This document shows positions 29,083 through 39,915 of a stretch of 64,000 nt of DNA, piece by piece. How positions within the stretch are numbered: position 1 is the stretch's first letter; each line of letters opens with the position of its first letter. Position numbers and translations under genes: made by a program. Source of the DNA: Parietichytrium sp. I65-24A (Eukaryota > Sar > Bigyra > Thraustochytrida > Thraustochytriidae); the NCBI GenBank assembly GCA_012862575.1, contig BLSF01000099.1:1945-65944 (forward strand), given 5' to 3'. The notes beneath the pieces were generated by a model. That model was given only the letters and a program-made list of their open reading frames with translations. It was not told the origin of the DNA and searched no databases.

Positions 29083-30570
29083 TTACTTTTGTTTGCGAGT
29101 GGCCTTGCGCAGAGCGGTGACGTGAGGCTCAAGGTCTGCTGGAAATAGTGAAGGCGAGTCACAATCGGGGTGGCCATGGATCGGGCGGAAGGCTTTGGGG
29201 ATGCGGCGATAAGTCGGGTCGCGCAACCGTGCCTCCCACTCATTGCGCTGCTCAAGTTTGGTTTCGAGAATGTAGACAAGCATCTTGAAAGCCTTGGTTC
29301 CGTGCAGTTCCGACGTTTTCCGGACATGTTGGTAAATTCGCAGGAGCTCAGCGTCCACGAGAGCCCACTTGGCCTCCAAGGATTCGATCCTTGGCGCCCA
29401 CCAAGATGCATGCTGGCGCTTGTGCACGGCGCCTTGGCAGTAGAATTGCCGAATCCACTGGAATTCGAGGTCGTTGTCGACCTCCCCGATGCGTCGAATA
29501 TTTGCCGCCGTTATCTCGATCGGGCCATCGGCAATCTCTTTGAGGACAGCGTCTGCTCGCGTCAAAATGGAGTCGTATGTGGCGTCTTGCGTTAGGGCAA
29601 CGCGATGTGTCGAAGCAAAGCGGGGCGAATCCCCTGCAACGACAGCGTGCATTTGGTGGTGGTTAAAGTTTCCCAGCATATAGTAGCATTCACCATCGCG
29701 CAGGGGCTTCCGAACGGGCGGGGCAAGATTATCACGCTCGCAACACATTGCTATCTCCCAATCCTGAGTGCCGGTGCCGATGGTGTGTTGATACACGGCG
29801 ATGGTGCTGTACGGCTCCAGGGTACTGTCCTTGTGCCAGTTGACGGCCAGATCCTTTTCCTGTTGAAATTTTCCGTCGGGCTTGAAAGGCAAAGTCGGTT
29901 GTACTGGAATTGAGTCGTCTTGGGCGTTCTCTCTCGAGTTGGTCAAGGCTGCGTTGATCAGCGTAAGGTTGAAGTCGCAGCGACCGACGCCTGCCGAGTC
30001 TGCCACGTGACCCTTTATTTTACGTTTCCTTTGCAGCCAACTGTTGCTTTGAGACTCCAAATATTTGTTCAGTTTGTGTATGGTGGTGAGCGCACCTTGG
30101 CACACGCTATCGTCGGTCCACGGCAAGGCGAATAAGCGCAGCTTTTGGTAAAGATAGGTGATGCCTTCCTCTCCAACGAGAACACGTTGAACCCGAGTAA
30201 CATTCACGCGGTCTCCGTACTGGACACAGTCATAATGAAAGTACCCTTCCTGCATAAGCCTTTGCAGCGCAAGGCTCGTCTCCTCGTGCAGCTTGCTGCT
30301 CTTGATCATCTCGCTTTCAAAGCCAAAGTACGTTCGCTCCAGCACACTCCGAAACAATTTCCCATCTTCTTGCGTAACGAACGCTTGCACAGGCGCACCG
30401 TGGAACGCCCTAGGCCCGGGGTCTTTCATTCGCTTCACTGTCCGTTCTCCTTGCTGTCCATCCTTCTTGCCTCCGGGGCCTCGTTCCTTGGGCGTTGTCT
30501 TTTCCGCCGCCTTTGGCTTTTTGCGCAAGATCACCTCCTCTTCCACTCGCTTGCCCTTGCGTTTACCCAT
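29083..30570 (-). CDS. FTO: FTO-type RNA demethylase (Fe(II)/2-oxoglutarate dioxygenase)
   Basis: 495-aa homologue of FTO, which oxidatively demethylates N6-methyladenosine and related bases in RNA. Aligning by eye with human FTO: [21 protein letters not shown] corresponds to VQRVLVGEEGITYLYQKLRLF. The iron ligands are H246 and D248 (VNWHKD) and H308 (QMHAVVAG). The 2-oxoglutarate anchor is R317 with R323 (SPRFASTHRVA). The FTO-specific C-terminal helical domain is present (FQWIRQFYCQG, WWAPRIESLEAKW, EWEARLR). R145 matches the human substrate-contacting R96. The basic N-terminus (MGKRKGKR, RKKPK) is a likely nuclear signal. All key residues are intact. Divergent from the reductase-like gene. 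Confidence 0.93.
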   Translation of the reverse strand: MGKRKGKRVEEEVILRKKPKAAEKTTPKERGPGGKKDGQQGERTVKRMKDPGPRAFHGAPVQAFVTQEDGKLFRSVLERTYFGFESEMIKSSKLHEETSLALQRLMQEGYFHYDCVQYGDRVNVTRVQRVLVGEEGITYLYQKLRLFALPWTDDSVCQGALTTIHKLNKYLESQSNSWLQRKRKIKGHVADSAGVGRCDFNLTLINAALTNSRENAQDDSIPVQPTLPFKPDGKFQQEKDLAVNWHKDSTLEPYSTIAVYQHTIGTGTQDWEIAMCCERDNLAPPVRKPLRDGECYYMLGNFNHHQMHAVVAGDSPRFASTHRVALTQDATYDSILTRADAVLKEIADGPIEITAANIRRIGEVDNDLEFQWIRQFYCQGAVHKRQHASWWAPRIESLEAKWALVDAELLRIYQHVRKTSELHGTKAFKMLVYILETKLEQRNEWEARLRDPTYRRIPKAFRPIHGHPDCDSPSLFPADLEPHVTALRKATRKQK

Positions 30571-31022
30571 CCTCTACGCAACAGCAGGAGCAGCAGCCGC
30601 TGCTTGTTCTCGTTCTTGCAATTGTACTTGCAATTGCAATTGTACTTGTACTTGCACTTGTCTTCGCGCTTTTGACAGCCCGAGTGTCTCTCTGTCGTGG
30701 CCTTTCAAGATGGTCTCACTTCTCTGCCACTCACATCAGTGTCAGTGTGCAAACCAACCTGTGTCTTACTGCAGAGAGTAGCGAAAGCTACACAAAGGAA
30801 TGCCTCCCTCGAAACATCTTGGGTAGATTTCGCGGACTTGAACAATCCTTCCCCTCCGCTATTCGAGCTATTCGAGCGTGGTGCATGCGGCACGAGAGAG
30901 GCTGAGCGAGGGGAACAAGATGGATGGAGCTGGCCGCACGCTTTGCCGAGGCCGAGACAAGGGAAGAAAGGGGGTCTCTCGAATGCGACCGCTGTTCGGA
31001 GCATAAGAGCTGATTGGGGGAG
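30571..31022. promoter_or_regulatory. Divergent promoter, FTO / reductase-like gene
   Basis: 452 bp between divergent starts. Contains a (TTGCAATTGTAC)-type repeat at about 30614-30660 and a CTCACATCAGTGTCAGTG element near 30730 related to the dispersed palindromic motif. Any shared regulation is conjecture. Confidence 0.4.
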
Positions 31023-31823
31023 ATGGGCGCGACGATCCTGCACACCTGTTGCGTGGTGCGTAAGCTGGGGTGGCGAGTGAGCCCGATATGGCACGCAGAC
31101 GCACCGAAGAGTGTGCGAGACTTTGCCGTCTTGAACGCCTCGAGAATGGCGAGCGACGTATTGATAACGTCCGCAGCGAATCTGAGGGCTGAAGTCGGAA
31201 TGGAGACCTTGCCGCAAATTGATGACATGAAAGGATTCGGTGACGCTGATATCCACCTAGTTCAGCCCAAGTTTAAGAGCATTGCAATTCTGGCTAGCGG
31301 GACCTTGCCGGTTCCCTGGAACGGACAGTTCGTTTCGCAGGCCTTGATGGAGGGACGCCGCGTGCGCGTCTATGTCCCTCAAGCGAAATTGAACGCCGCT
31401 CGTGAGTGTTGGGAGAAGAGCATCCCTGCAGAAATTGATGTCTTGGGCATGAAAGGCGACGGTCTCGTTGGCCTTTTTGATGCCGAGAAGGAGCGACTTG
31501 GTGTTGAATCATGGGGGTGCACCACGTTTGGCGTTGAGTGTGGACCGAAGTCATGTCTCCATCCTCACCACGGACTGTACACGGACAAGATTCGGAAACT
31601 TGGCGTTCGCCGAGCTCTGGTCTGTACAGAGTTTGAAGGAAACGTTTCATCGAGGTTACCACTGATCGACCCTCCGATTGAGCCCGCCCAAATCATTTCG
31701 AGCAATGTTGACTTGAGAGAGGTGCAACGCTTACAATGGAGCTCTCTGGAAGGAAGCTGGTCAGTGTCGGTGTGGAGCGAGAACGGAGTTGCAATCCCCA
31801 AATTGGACCTATCGTTTTTGTAG
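31023..31823 (+). CDS. RibD C-terminal/DHFR-like reductase domain protein
   Basis: 266 aa starting at the first ATG (MGATILHTCC). The layout resembles RibD C-terminal reductases, which reduce a riboflavin-pathway pyrimidine with NADPH. LNASRMASDVLITSAANLRAEVG corresponds to the 'R-x-x-A-D-A-v-l-v-G-x-x-T-l-R-x-E' helix-strand. The block ERLGVESWGCTTFGVECGP corresponds to the 'l-v-E-G-G-P' strand, and ALVCTEFEG to the last core strand. The usual N-terminal S-x-D-G-K substrate motif is not visible, so the N-terminus may lie on an unseen exon or the activity may have changed. No second domain. Confidence 0.45.
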   Translation: MGATILHTCCVVRKLGWRVSPIWHADAPKSVRDFAVLNASRMASDVLITSAANLRAEVGMETLPQIDDMKGFGDADIHLVQPKFKSIAILASGTLPVPWNGQFVSQALMEGRRVRVYVPQAKLNAARECWEKSIPAEIDVLGMKGDGLVGLFDAEKERLGVESWGCTTFGVECGPKSCLHPHHGLYTDKIRKLGVRRALVCTEFEGNVSSRLPLIDPPIEPAQIISSNVDLREVQRLQWSSLEGSWSVSVWSENGVAIPKLDLSFL

Positions 31824-32301
31824 CCAGAACACTAGCTAGTAGCTAGACTTGTCCTGGTACGGTTCAAGTTCTCACTCGTTTGAACGGGTGTGCTCGTTCA
31901 CAACTTGAACAGTAAGATTTCAGTTCAGATTGAGAATGTGTGTGTAGATAGATGGAAAAATAAAAGAAAGACTTGCATTGGCGAAATTTTTTTTGTTGCT
32001 GGAAAAGGTATTGTATTGCACAGTTCAATTATCAGGTGGTTATTGTTTTCTGAAAGGCGAAATGCTTCACTTGGCATGGAGGCAAAAAGGGCGCTCGAGG
32101 TGAGCCGCGCGCCTTCCTCTGTAGACACTAAAAAACTCATGCCAGCCGCGAAGTATTCATGTAAAAATCACCCAGACAGTCACTCAAGTATTGGATTCAA
32201 AACTTTTGGCTAAAATTCAAAAACCAATCGCCAGCATTCGCTGGGATTGGCACACAGACAGACAAGACACAGACAAGCGCAGCGACGGGAGAGCAGACCA
32301 T
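31824..32301. other. Convergent 3' spacer, reductase-like / MYB
   Basis: 478 bp, AT-rich, holding 3' UTRs; AATAAAAG near 31960 could serve as a poly(A) signal. Nothing else seen. Confidence 0.4.
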
Positions 32302-33915
32302 TTAGTTTTCACGGAGAAGAGTGCAATGCTCGCGCATGGCCTGGGAGGAGATCCCACGGAGAGCGCGTGGCAAGTGCTTTGCGACTTCATCAATGCGGCA
32401 CTCGAAGCGAACAGTGATTTCGTGCAGCTGAGACTCGAGCTCTGGGGTCCAGACAACCTCCTTGTCCTTTGCGCGAGCGCGCTCAATGCTCTTGAAGCGA
32501 GTTTTCACTCCGTTCTCAGTGCGGCCGTTGAGGTGGCGCTTGATCTCAGCCCAGCGGTTGCCGAGCTTGTCGTGAAGTTTGAGGAGAAGGTCGTCTTCTT
32601 CTTGGGTCCACGCCCCGCGGTTGATAGAAGGGTCGAGGTTGAGGCTCCAGCGCTCACGGCACTGCTTGGCGGTTCTGCCAGGAACCTTGGCAGCGATGTC
32701 AGCCCAGTTCTTTGGCTGGCTGCTGCTCATGAGCTTGAGAAGGAGGTCATCCTCCTCCTTGCTCCACATGCCCTTGACAAGACCAGGCTGGAGGACCTTC
32801 TTCCACCTCTGGAGGCACTGCACATGGTCGCGATCTTTAACCATCTTGGCAATCGCTTTCCAGTTCTGGCCGTTGTGCTGGTTGACCGCAAGGCGGAGCT
32901 CCTCGTCCTGCTCTGGTGTCCACCGGCGAGCGGTCTTCTTTGTCTTGGAGCTGCAAGAGTCCGGGTACTCGGTGGAAAGAGGAGCAGGTTCGCTCTTCAT
33001 CTTGCGCCCAAGGAAGCTCTTGGCGAGCTTGGAGCGCTTGGAGCATGGCTCAGAAGAGGTCGAGGCGCTGTCGTCCATGGAATCCATGTCTTCGTCATCG
33101 TCGTCGTCGCTGCCTCTGGACACTGGGGAAGAAGTTTCCAGGGCTGACAACGGGCGCTTCTTGCTTACAGGGCTGACAGAAGAGCTGATGGCTGCTGTGG
33201 TGGTGCTGACCGTGATTGAGGAAACTGGGGTTTCCGGCTTGATTGCCGGGAGTGGTTGTGCGGTGGAAATAGCGAGCGGAGCGGTCTGTTTGACTGGAGC
33301 AGCAGCAGCAGTAGTTGTGGCTGGGATAGTTTCCGCAACAGGGCTGCTTGGTGCGGTGGCGTTGTCGGTGCTTGGTTTACAGAGGTCGGCGTCAAGTGGA
33401 TGGAAGTCCAAACAGTCCTTGGAGAGGATTGGCACCTCCACCAAGTTATCAGAGGAGTTGATCCAATCATCATCCGAGTTGTCCTTGCCAACTGCTACTG
33501 CCTCCTGGACGATGAGGTCAAAGTCATCGTGGAGGAGGCTGTCGCTTCTGTCGAGTTTGTTGTTTACGTCTGGGGTGTTTGAACTGCTGGTGCTGGTGCT
33601 GCTCTTCAGGCGCTGGATCTCATCATCCTTGGCGCGGAGCTGAGCCTGAAGGTAGGAGATCATTTTCATGGCCGAATCAGAGTCTGACGAGCCGAGGTCC
33701 AACTCGGCTCTCTTGGCGCTCTCTCCGCGAGGCTCGAAGATTGGGGCGTCATCGAACACTGCAAGGGAGTTGAGCGGGGTCTCCATACCCTCCAGAAACT
33801 CATCGCTGATGTCATCGAGCATATCAATCCCCCCGTCGAGCTTGAGCAGGTGCTCGGCGTCGAAGATCGAGTCAAGGCCCACCAAGTCCTCCTTGTCAAC
33901 GTCGAGAAGTCCCAT
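32302..33915 (-). CDS. Three-repeat (R1R2R3) MYB transcription factor
   Basis: 537 aa from the ATG of MGLLDVDKEDL. Three MYB repeats lie at about 330-375 (RRWTPEQDE...WKAIAKMV...QRWKKVL), 382-427 (MWSKEEDD...NWADIAAKVPGRTAKQCRERW) and 433-478 (AWTQEEDD...RWAEIKRHLNGRTENGVKTRF; the last Trp is Phe). This is the c-MYB/3R-MYB arrangement that binds AACNG-type sites, often at cell-cycle genes. A fourth, degenerate repeat-like segment (VVWTPELESQLHEI, about 488-535) follows. The N-terminal half is acidic with a short coiled coil (about 83-105, MISYLQAQLRAKDDEIQRL) and Ser/Thr/Ala-rich activation-type sequence. KRSKLAKSFLGRKMK is a likely nuclear signal. Confidence 0.92.
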   Translation of the reverse strand: MGLLDVDKEDLVGLDSIFDAEHLLKLDGGIDMLDDISDEFLEGMETPLNSLAVFDDAPIFEPRGESAKRAELDLGSSDSDSAMKMISYLQAQLRAKDDEIQRLKSSTSTSSSNTPDVNNKLDRSDSLLHDDFDLIVQEAVAVGKDNSDDDWINSSDNLVEVPILSKDCLDFHPLDADLCKPSTDNATAPSSPVAETIPATTTAAAAPVKQTAPLAISTAQPLPAIKPETPVSSITVSTTTAAISSSVSPVSKKRPLSALETSSPVSRGSDDDDDEDMDSMDDSASTSSEPCSKRSKLAKSFLGRKMKSEPAPLSTEYPDSCSSKTKKTARRWTPEQDEELRLAVNQHNGQNWKAIAKMVKDRDHVQCLQRWKKVLQPGLVKGMWSKEEDDLLLKLMSSSQPKNWADIAAKVPGRTAKQCRERWSLNLDPSINRGAWTQEEDDLLLKLHDKLGNRWAEIKRHLNGRTENGVKTRFKSIERARAKDKEVVWTPELESQLHEITVRFECRIDEVAKHLPRALRGISSQAMREHCTLLREN

Positions 33916-34492
33916 CTTTTTCGATTGCCGGACCCCTTGCGCGTTTCTTCTCAACTTGGCGCCAAGCAAGTGTATATCTTTGTTGCCTTGTCAACTATTT
34001 TGTCTTGGCTCGCGCGCCACACTTGCAGCTGGTTCTGGTTGCTGGTTGCAGAATGCAGGTCGTTGCGGGTGCGATGGAGAATGGGTTTTGTTTCAAGCTT
34101 TTCACAGACTCCGTTTTGACATCGAAAACATAGATGGCGGTCTGCTTGCCTCGAATTCCCTTGCTGTTGTAGTTCACGGTTTGCAGCATCGTGTGTAATG
34201 AAGGGCTCCTATTTCCGCTGTTTCCCTATTTTCAAATCCTATACGCCTCCCTACGCTCCGTTACGCACATGCGTGGAGAAAACCTCAGACTCAGACCGCT
34301 CCTACCGCTCACGATAGTGCCTGGTAGCACCGGGAGAAGGAAGGCGCAGAGAGGAGAAGCGGCGTCACCGGCCTCCTTCCCTTTTCCTGTGGTCAGGTCT
34401 CCTCACATCAACGCTGTCTCCTCTCTCAGAGTGCGAGCTCTTCATTCTTTCCGCTGCCTCACTCCCTCTGTCCTGTGGGCGGATGATGAATC

Positions 34493-34585
34493 TGTCTCTC
34501 TGTCTCTCTCTGTCTCTCTCTCTCTCTCTGTCTCCCTCTGTTTCTCTCTCATGCTCTCTCCCATGCTCTCTCCCATGCTCTCTTC
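34493..34585. repeat. CT/CTGT microsatellite and CCATGCTCTCT minisatellite
   Basis: A run of TCTCTGTCTCTC units is followed by three copies of CATGCTCTCTCC. It lies about 580-670 bp upstream of the MYB start. Confidence 0.8.
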
Positions 34586-36142
34586 CCCTCTGACTCACTT
34601 CGGGCCTCCTCACAAATGACTCTCGCCCTCACATTCCCCCCTCTCTCTCTGTATTCTGCTGTCTCTTCTGTGCATCGGCTGCTCCAAAGACCGATGCACC
34701 TCACATCAGACGAGTCTCCCTCACGAGCCTCCCGCTCTCCTCCCAACTCGTTCTGCCCGCTATTGGGTGCTACCGATGGTGATAGCAGTCCTTCTGTCTT
34801 ACGGCGGTCCGGCTGCCAGGCTCCTCTCGGCATTTCTTCAAAGGAGAGAGTTTGCCCGACTCACCTGGCGCTGCCACCCAGCTCTTAATTCCCCAGGGGA
34901 CAGCTGCCGGCTGTCAGGAGACAGAGCGGTAAGAGTTTGATATACGCTCCGTAAGGCGTGCATTTTTGCTCCGGCGATTAGAGCCTTGAAGTGCTGAAAT
35001 ATTCCTCGGATGTGGAGAACATAACAATATTCTATGTGTTATCGTAATAACTTCCCTGGGTCTTGTATTTATAAGATAGGCTTACGGCAAGTCATAGCTA
35101 TGACCTGTATCGCCAAATCATAGTAATCTGCGTAATAGTCTTCAGTACGGAAAGGGTCTAGGAAGATGATAGGCCAGCCAGAGAAGGCGCTGAACTAATA
35201 AGCATATATATACACTCTTATGACGACGCTCCCTGTTTTGGAACGCCAGTGGATATCAGATATGGCCGCGGACTAGGGTTTATTCTGTCAGATGGGCATA
35301 GCGTCGCGCTGGTGCATCCCCAGTCTCAAAGCGCTGGGGTCAATACTACTAAAATCACTATGTGGCACCTTTAAGAAAGAGGTAAAGTGGCTTCCGTGCG
35401 TGACACGGTTTGGACGGCTTTTCAAGCGACTTGCAGCCTGAGACTATCTATTTCTACGAACCTTCGTTAAGATCTGCACGTAAATTCGCATTCTTGAGCC
35501 CGGAATGAGTAATGGGAATCGGTGGTTGGTTGTTTCACTGGCAAACACAACAATGAGCTAAAGGCAAGCTTGAGTGAAACTACCAGTGAAGATTGCGAAG
35601 AGAACAAGGGGTGCAGATCGTATTAGATCTGCTAACCAACTTTAGTCGCACTGTGTTATATATTGTCTATGGTCTGCTAACCTAAAAATGGCAATTGCGT
35701 CGAAGGCACAGGCACTTTTTGATGATTGCAAATTTCGTTGACTTTGCATCTCTCGTTGCGTCTCTTCTCGTTTTGTTGAACGCATAATGGGTAAAGGATC
35801 AGGACAAAGCTGTGCGTCTCAACACTCGGGAGCCCGGAGAGGCTCCAGGATCCCAAGCGCTTGTATTGTAGCTTGGTAACGAAACGGGGCCACAGGATCG
35901 TCGGAAGCGGGGGAAACTTGGGATGAAGCGCGCGCTTCGCCTATTTGCGATACGAATCACTTGGCAGATTGGAAGTGCACGAAAGTAAGGTGCTCTGGAT
36001 TGCGTTGGTGTGCGCCTTAATCATTGGGCCGATGAGTCGACAGAATCTTCCGCGTCATAGAGTATGCGGACTCGGATGGAGAGGTTTGAAATGGTTTGAA
36101 TCCCCCTTGAATCAGCGCTTTGTTGTCACGTTGATGGGGCAA

Positions 36143-36690
36143 GGAAGAGATGGTAATAGCTTGATGGATGACTGACTAACTTTGTGCATCACGACATGTA
36201 CTGAGGGTGTGGTGTATAGTAGGCTAAAGGCATATTGTTTAATGGTGTTTCAGGGTGTTTCAGAAGACATCTCTAAAATTAGAAATTTGCTTTGTAAAAT
36301 ACTTGTCGATTAAAATTGAAAATTATGATCTTCATTGGAAAAGAAGAGAAGCAGCTTTCGTCTCTATTGAAATTGTTGAGGCGAAGAAAGAGATGGCGCT
36401 TGCATCAAGGTTATAGCTTGATGGATGACAACTTCGTGCATCACGACATGCACCGAAAGTGCGGTGTACAGTAAGCTAAACGCATCACTTGTTGTGTTTT
36501 GTCTGGGTGTTTCGGAAGACATCTCTAAAATTAGAACGCAAATTTTGTTTTGAAAATAAATACTTTTCAGCAAATACTTTTCAATTATATAAATAAAATC
36601 AAAAATAATAATTTATGTGATTTTCATTGAAGAGGAGCAGATTTCGCCTTTTTCAAAATCGTTCAGTCGAAGTGGGTGAGCGTAGACGAA
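36143..36690. repeat. Imperfect tandem repeat, about 250-290 bp unit, two copies
   Basis: Copies share GCTTGATGGATGAC (36159 and 36418), TGTGCATCACGACATG, GTGTTTC(A/G)GAAGACATCTCTAAAATTAGAA and TTCATTG-GAA-GAG-AGCAG (36331 and 36623) in the same order. They are separated by substitutions and small indels. No ORF is conserved between them. Confidence 0.75.
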
Positions 36691-39600
36691 GACGAAGAAA
36701 ACCAAGCGTGCTCTTTTTTCACATTCATCTTCATTCTCCAAAGGTGTGTGCCTATGTGGCAGATAGATGTACGTAGGAAGTCACGCATATTCTCAACACC
36801 ACGCGAATAGCGAACGAAGAGATCTTGTGAGACGTTCTGTCAACAATGAAAAAAAGGTTGAACTACAAGGGGAGATATATGGTAAAAGTCGCTTCTTCTG
36901 CGCCACACTCGGAAGCTGCGACTGACTTTTGAGTTTGCGAGTTCGTTCTGTATGAGAGAGTACTGGTCCATCAGTGAGGATGTTGAATCTCCCAGCTCCC
37001 CAAGCCGATCACTTTGAGACGCAGAGCAAGTTTGAAACAAAGGAAGCAACAAGACAAGTGCAATGGTGCTTGTATAACAATATTCCGAGCTTGACGGTCC
37101 GTGTTGCGCACGACTGCTGGAGTGGTATTCTATTATATTCCGATTACCTTTGCTTCCCGGCACAATTTGTAACTTTCCTTTTCTCGCACCCCTTTCAGTT
37201 TAAACCTTGCAGCCAGAGATATCCAAGCAATGCATGTAGTGGAGATACCTTCACCTAGCCTCGTTCAAGACGAGGGGTATGAAGTGCATGGCGTGCATGA
37301 TGTGCATTGGTGGCTGGTGGTTGGAAGAGGAATGGGTTGACGGCATGGCAAATGATTGGATGGAATGGAGAGGATGCAACTCGGGCTAAGTTAGCAGTAG
37401 TAGTCTCGTCGTCGCTGTCTCCTGGGGCACACTAGCGAGACTGAATAGAACTTAGTAGCACTCCCTCTCCTTAACTGGTGACGTAGAGACCAACGATGAT
37501 GCGGTATGAAGGGTGTAAAAGTGATTTGATTGGCAGAGAAAGGATATCTTAAGTTCCGCCTTCTCAGTCGGAAGCGAAACGATTTCTCGAAAAAATGAGA
37601 TTCCAGAGAGACAGGATGAGTGTGCGTCCTTGAGTTTTTCGAGCGCTCTTTCTCACAGTCAATGAACCTTCAAATTTTGCACCAAATGAAATATGAATTT
37701 TTTTCTGTAAATTCGCATGAGTCGACTGGGGAATGGGAAATTGGGCTGGCCGCAGCGGGCGGGCCATCGTCGATCTGACGTCGCCAAGCCTGTCGGGCCA
37801 TCTAGCTAGAAACCATATATAGTTGTTCAGCCAAATTTGAGCGTGCATTAAGTTCAGCGATCCTCTGAAGCTTGTACCAACTCGATTGTCTGGCCACAGT
37901 AGTGTGCATGCATGTGTTGGGTTGCATTGAAAATGAACATGTGTCGCCTGTTCTACTTTCACCTTCACGTCCGCCGAGACAACTCGCGTGGCTCAACCTG
38001 AAAATCGCGCTGTTTTTTCTTTTTCCGGAAAAGTCGGATAGGCTTTAGATGAATGAAAAGGCCCTTTTTTTCACTCCTAAAATTCTAAACTGACAGTATT
38101 TCCTCAAGTTCAACTTTGCTGGGCGATGAAACATCTCCTAATTACACACTTTTCACAAGTTCAGCGCATAAGTGGAGCCCCTAAGATCTTGATAAAGATT
38201 TCTATGGCTTTGATTGCCTATTAAACAATTCGGTAGAGGTCGGCACGCGCTCTCGCTGTCTCCTCGCTGGATCATCGGGGAAATCATCGTCGGCAATTCC
38301 TAAAAGCTCGGATAAACCGCGACCCCTGAATCCCCAAATCCGGGGGACGCGTCCCATAGTCTTGTTAGGCTTGTTCAATGAAGAGATGGTTACTACAGAA
38401 TTTTTACAAGATGGAAATGAAGTTTTCACTTTCGCTTCGTTTTCTCAAGTTGCTTTTGTTCGTTGCGCGTGGAGAGGACTCGAAACTTGGTGCAAACACT
38501 GTCCACGTGAAAAGAGTGCTCAGTACTCAGTGCCTGTTATTGTACTGCTGTGTTGTGCTGCCTGAGCCGCCCGAGTTAAAAGATCTTGATGGAGCAAAAC
38601 AAAACAAAAACGGCCGCTGAGAAACCTGGGACTATAAGTACATCATCACTCTCCGCTGTTGTGTAGACCCAATTGGGCCATCCGAGATTCTGCAGAGACT
38701 TGAAATGAAAAATTAAAATATGACGACTCTTGCAATTTTAGCTCGAACAATGTTTGATTGGCGCTTGTGCAAGTCTTGCAGAATTTGGAGCTCTTGCTAC
38801 AAGCAAACGAGAGACGGTTAAATGTCGAAATGGCACGGAACGCTTGAAGCAAGCCGACGTTCTGATAACCTGGCGATCACAGTGCAAACTACACCAATTT
38901 AATTTTCTTTTTTCTTTTTTAAAAGTTGTGAAGAAAGCAAGTTTGGAAGGCGATTCGGCCGTTGCAGAGCTGGCGCTCCGTGGCACCACTCCATCCATGC
39001 GAAACAACAAGCTTGCTCAAAAGGAAAGAAGTTCGATTTTGACAGTTAACGGATGGGAGGCAGAAAGTAATGTGTGAGCTGCAACTTGAAGGGAGAAAAG
39101 GTTTGGAGAAGAACCTGCGAGAGGGCTTTGAATGACTAAGCTTCTTCACAACTGGCACGCTGGGCCAGGGAAAATAACGTCCTCGCAACCGTGAAGAAAT
39201 GAACATTGTGTTTTTCCCTAGCACATGGAGGTACTGGGAGCGTTCTTGATGAAAGCAAGAACGTCGATACTGTCGATACTGGATGGGACGGGCAGAGACG
39301 AGAGAAAGAGAGGGACTGGATGTTCGCAATTCCGAATTCTGATCTGCAATTTTCTTTCCCTCATCATGCACACTGGACTCAAATGAGAAAAGTTGATATG
39401 GAGTAATAGACAGCGCGTCGGCTGAACCAACAAGCCAGCGTCTGCTCCTACCTTGGCCTTCTACCCTTCTTAGCAACGTTCGCACCCTTTCCTCTTTGTC
39501 AGGATAGAGATGACGAGTCCCTTTCCGGGATGTAAAGAGAAATGATGAAATAGAAATAGAAATCGTCAGAGTCAGACTGCCAGCAAGAACTCCGTCCGAA

Positions 39601-39837
39601 CTCAGAACTCATTGTCACTACGACTACCCGGTGCTGACGGAGGCGCGCTTCCTTGCACGGCCACAGTTTATCGTCACTTTTACGAAGTGATGACCTCAAC
39701 AGCAAATTTGCAACTCGAACAGCGCTCCAAGGATGAAATCAATTCGTCCTTACCCCTCTTAGCTACTGCTCATAAGCACATCGATCGACTCATAAACTAA
39801 TCAGGGCCGAGTGCGACAGGATGCGACAGGAGGGGTC

Positions 39838-39915
39838 CAAGAGGACCCACGACTCCCAGGAGACCCAGGAGACCCAGGAGACAGCCAACACGATCCCATC
39901 CCATCCATTCCCATC
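39838..39915. repeat. Short minisatellites (AGGAGACCC)n and (CATCC)n
   Basis: Three CCCAGGAGAC units are followed by CCCATCCCATCCATTCCCATCC. No gene nearby. Confidence 0.6.

Noticed and set aside
34900-35700. Stretch of even composition in the desert, considered as organelle-derived or rRNA-related DNA
   Set aside because: No recognisable rRNA, tRNA or organelle gene segment on either strand.
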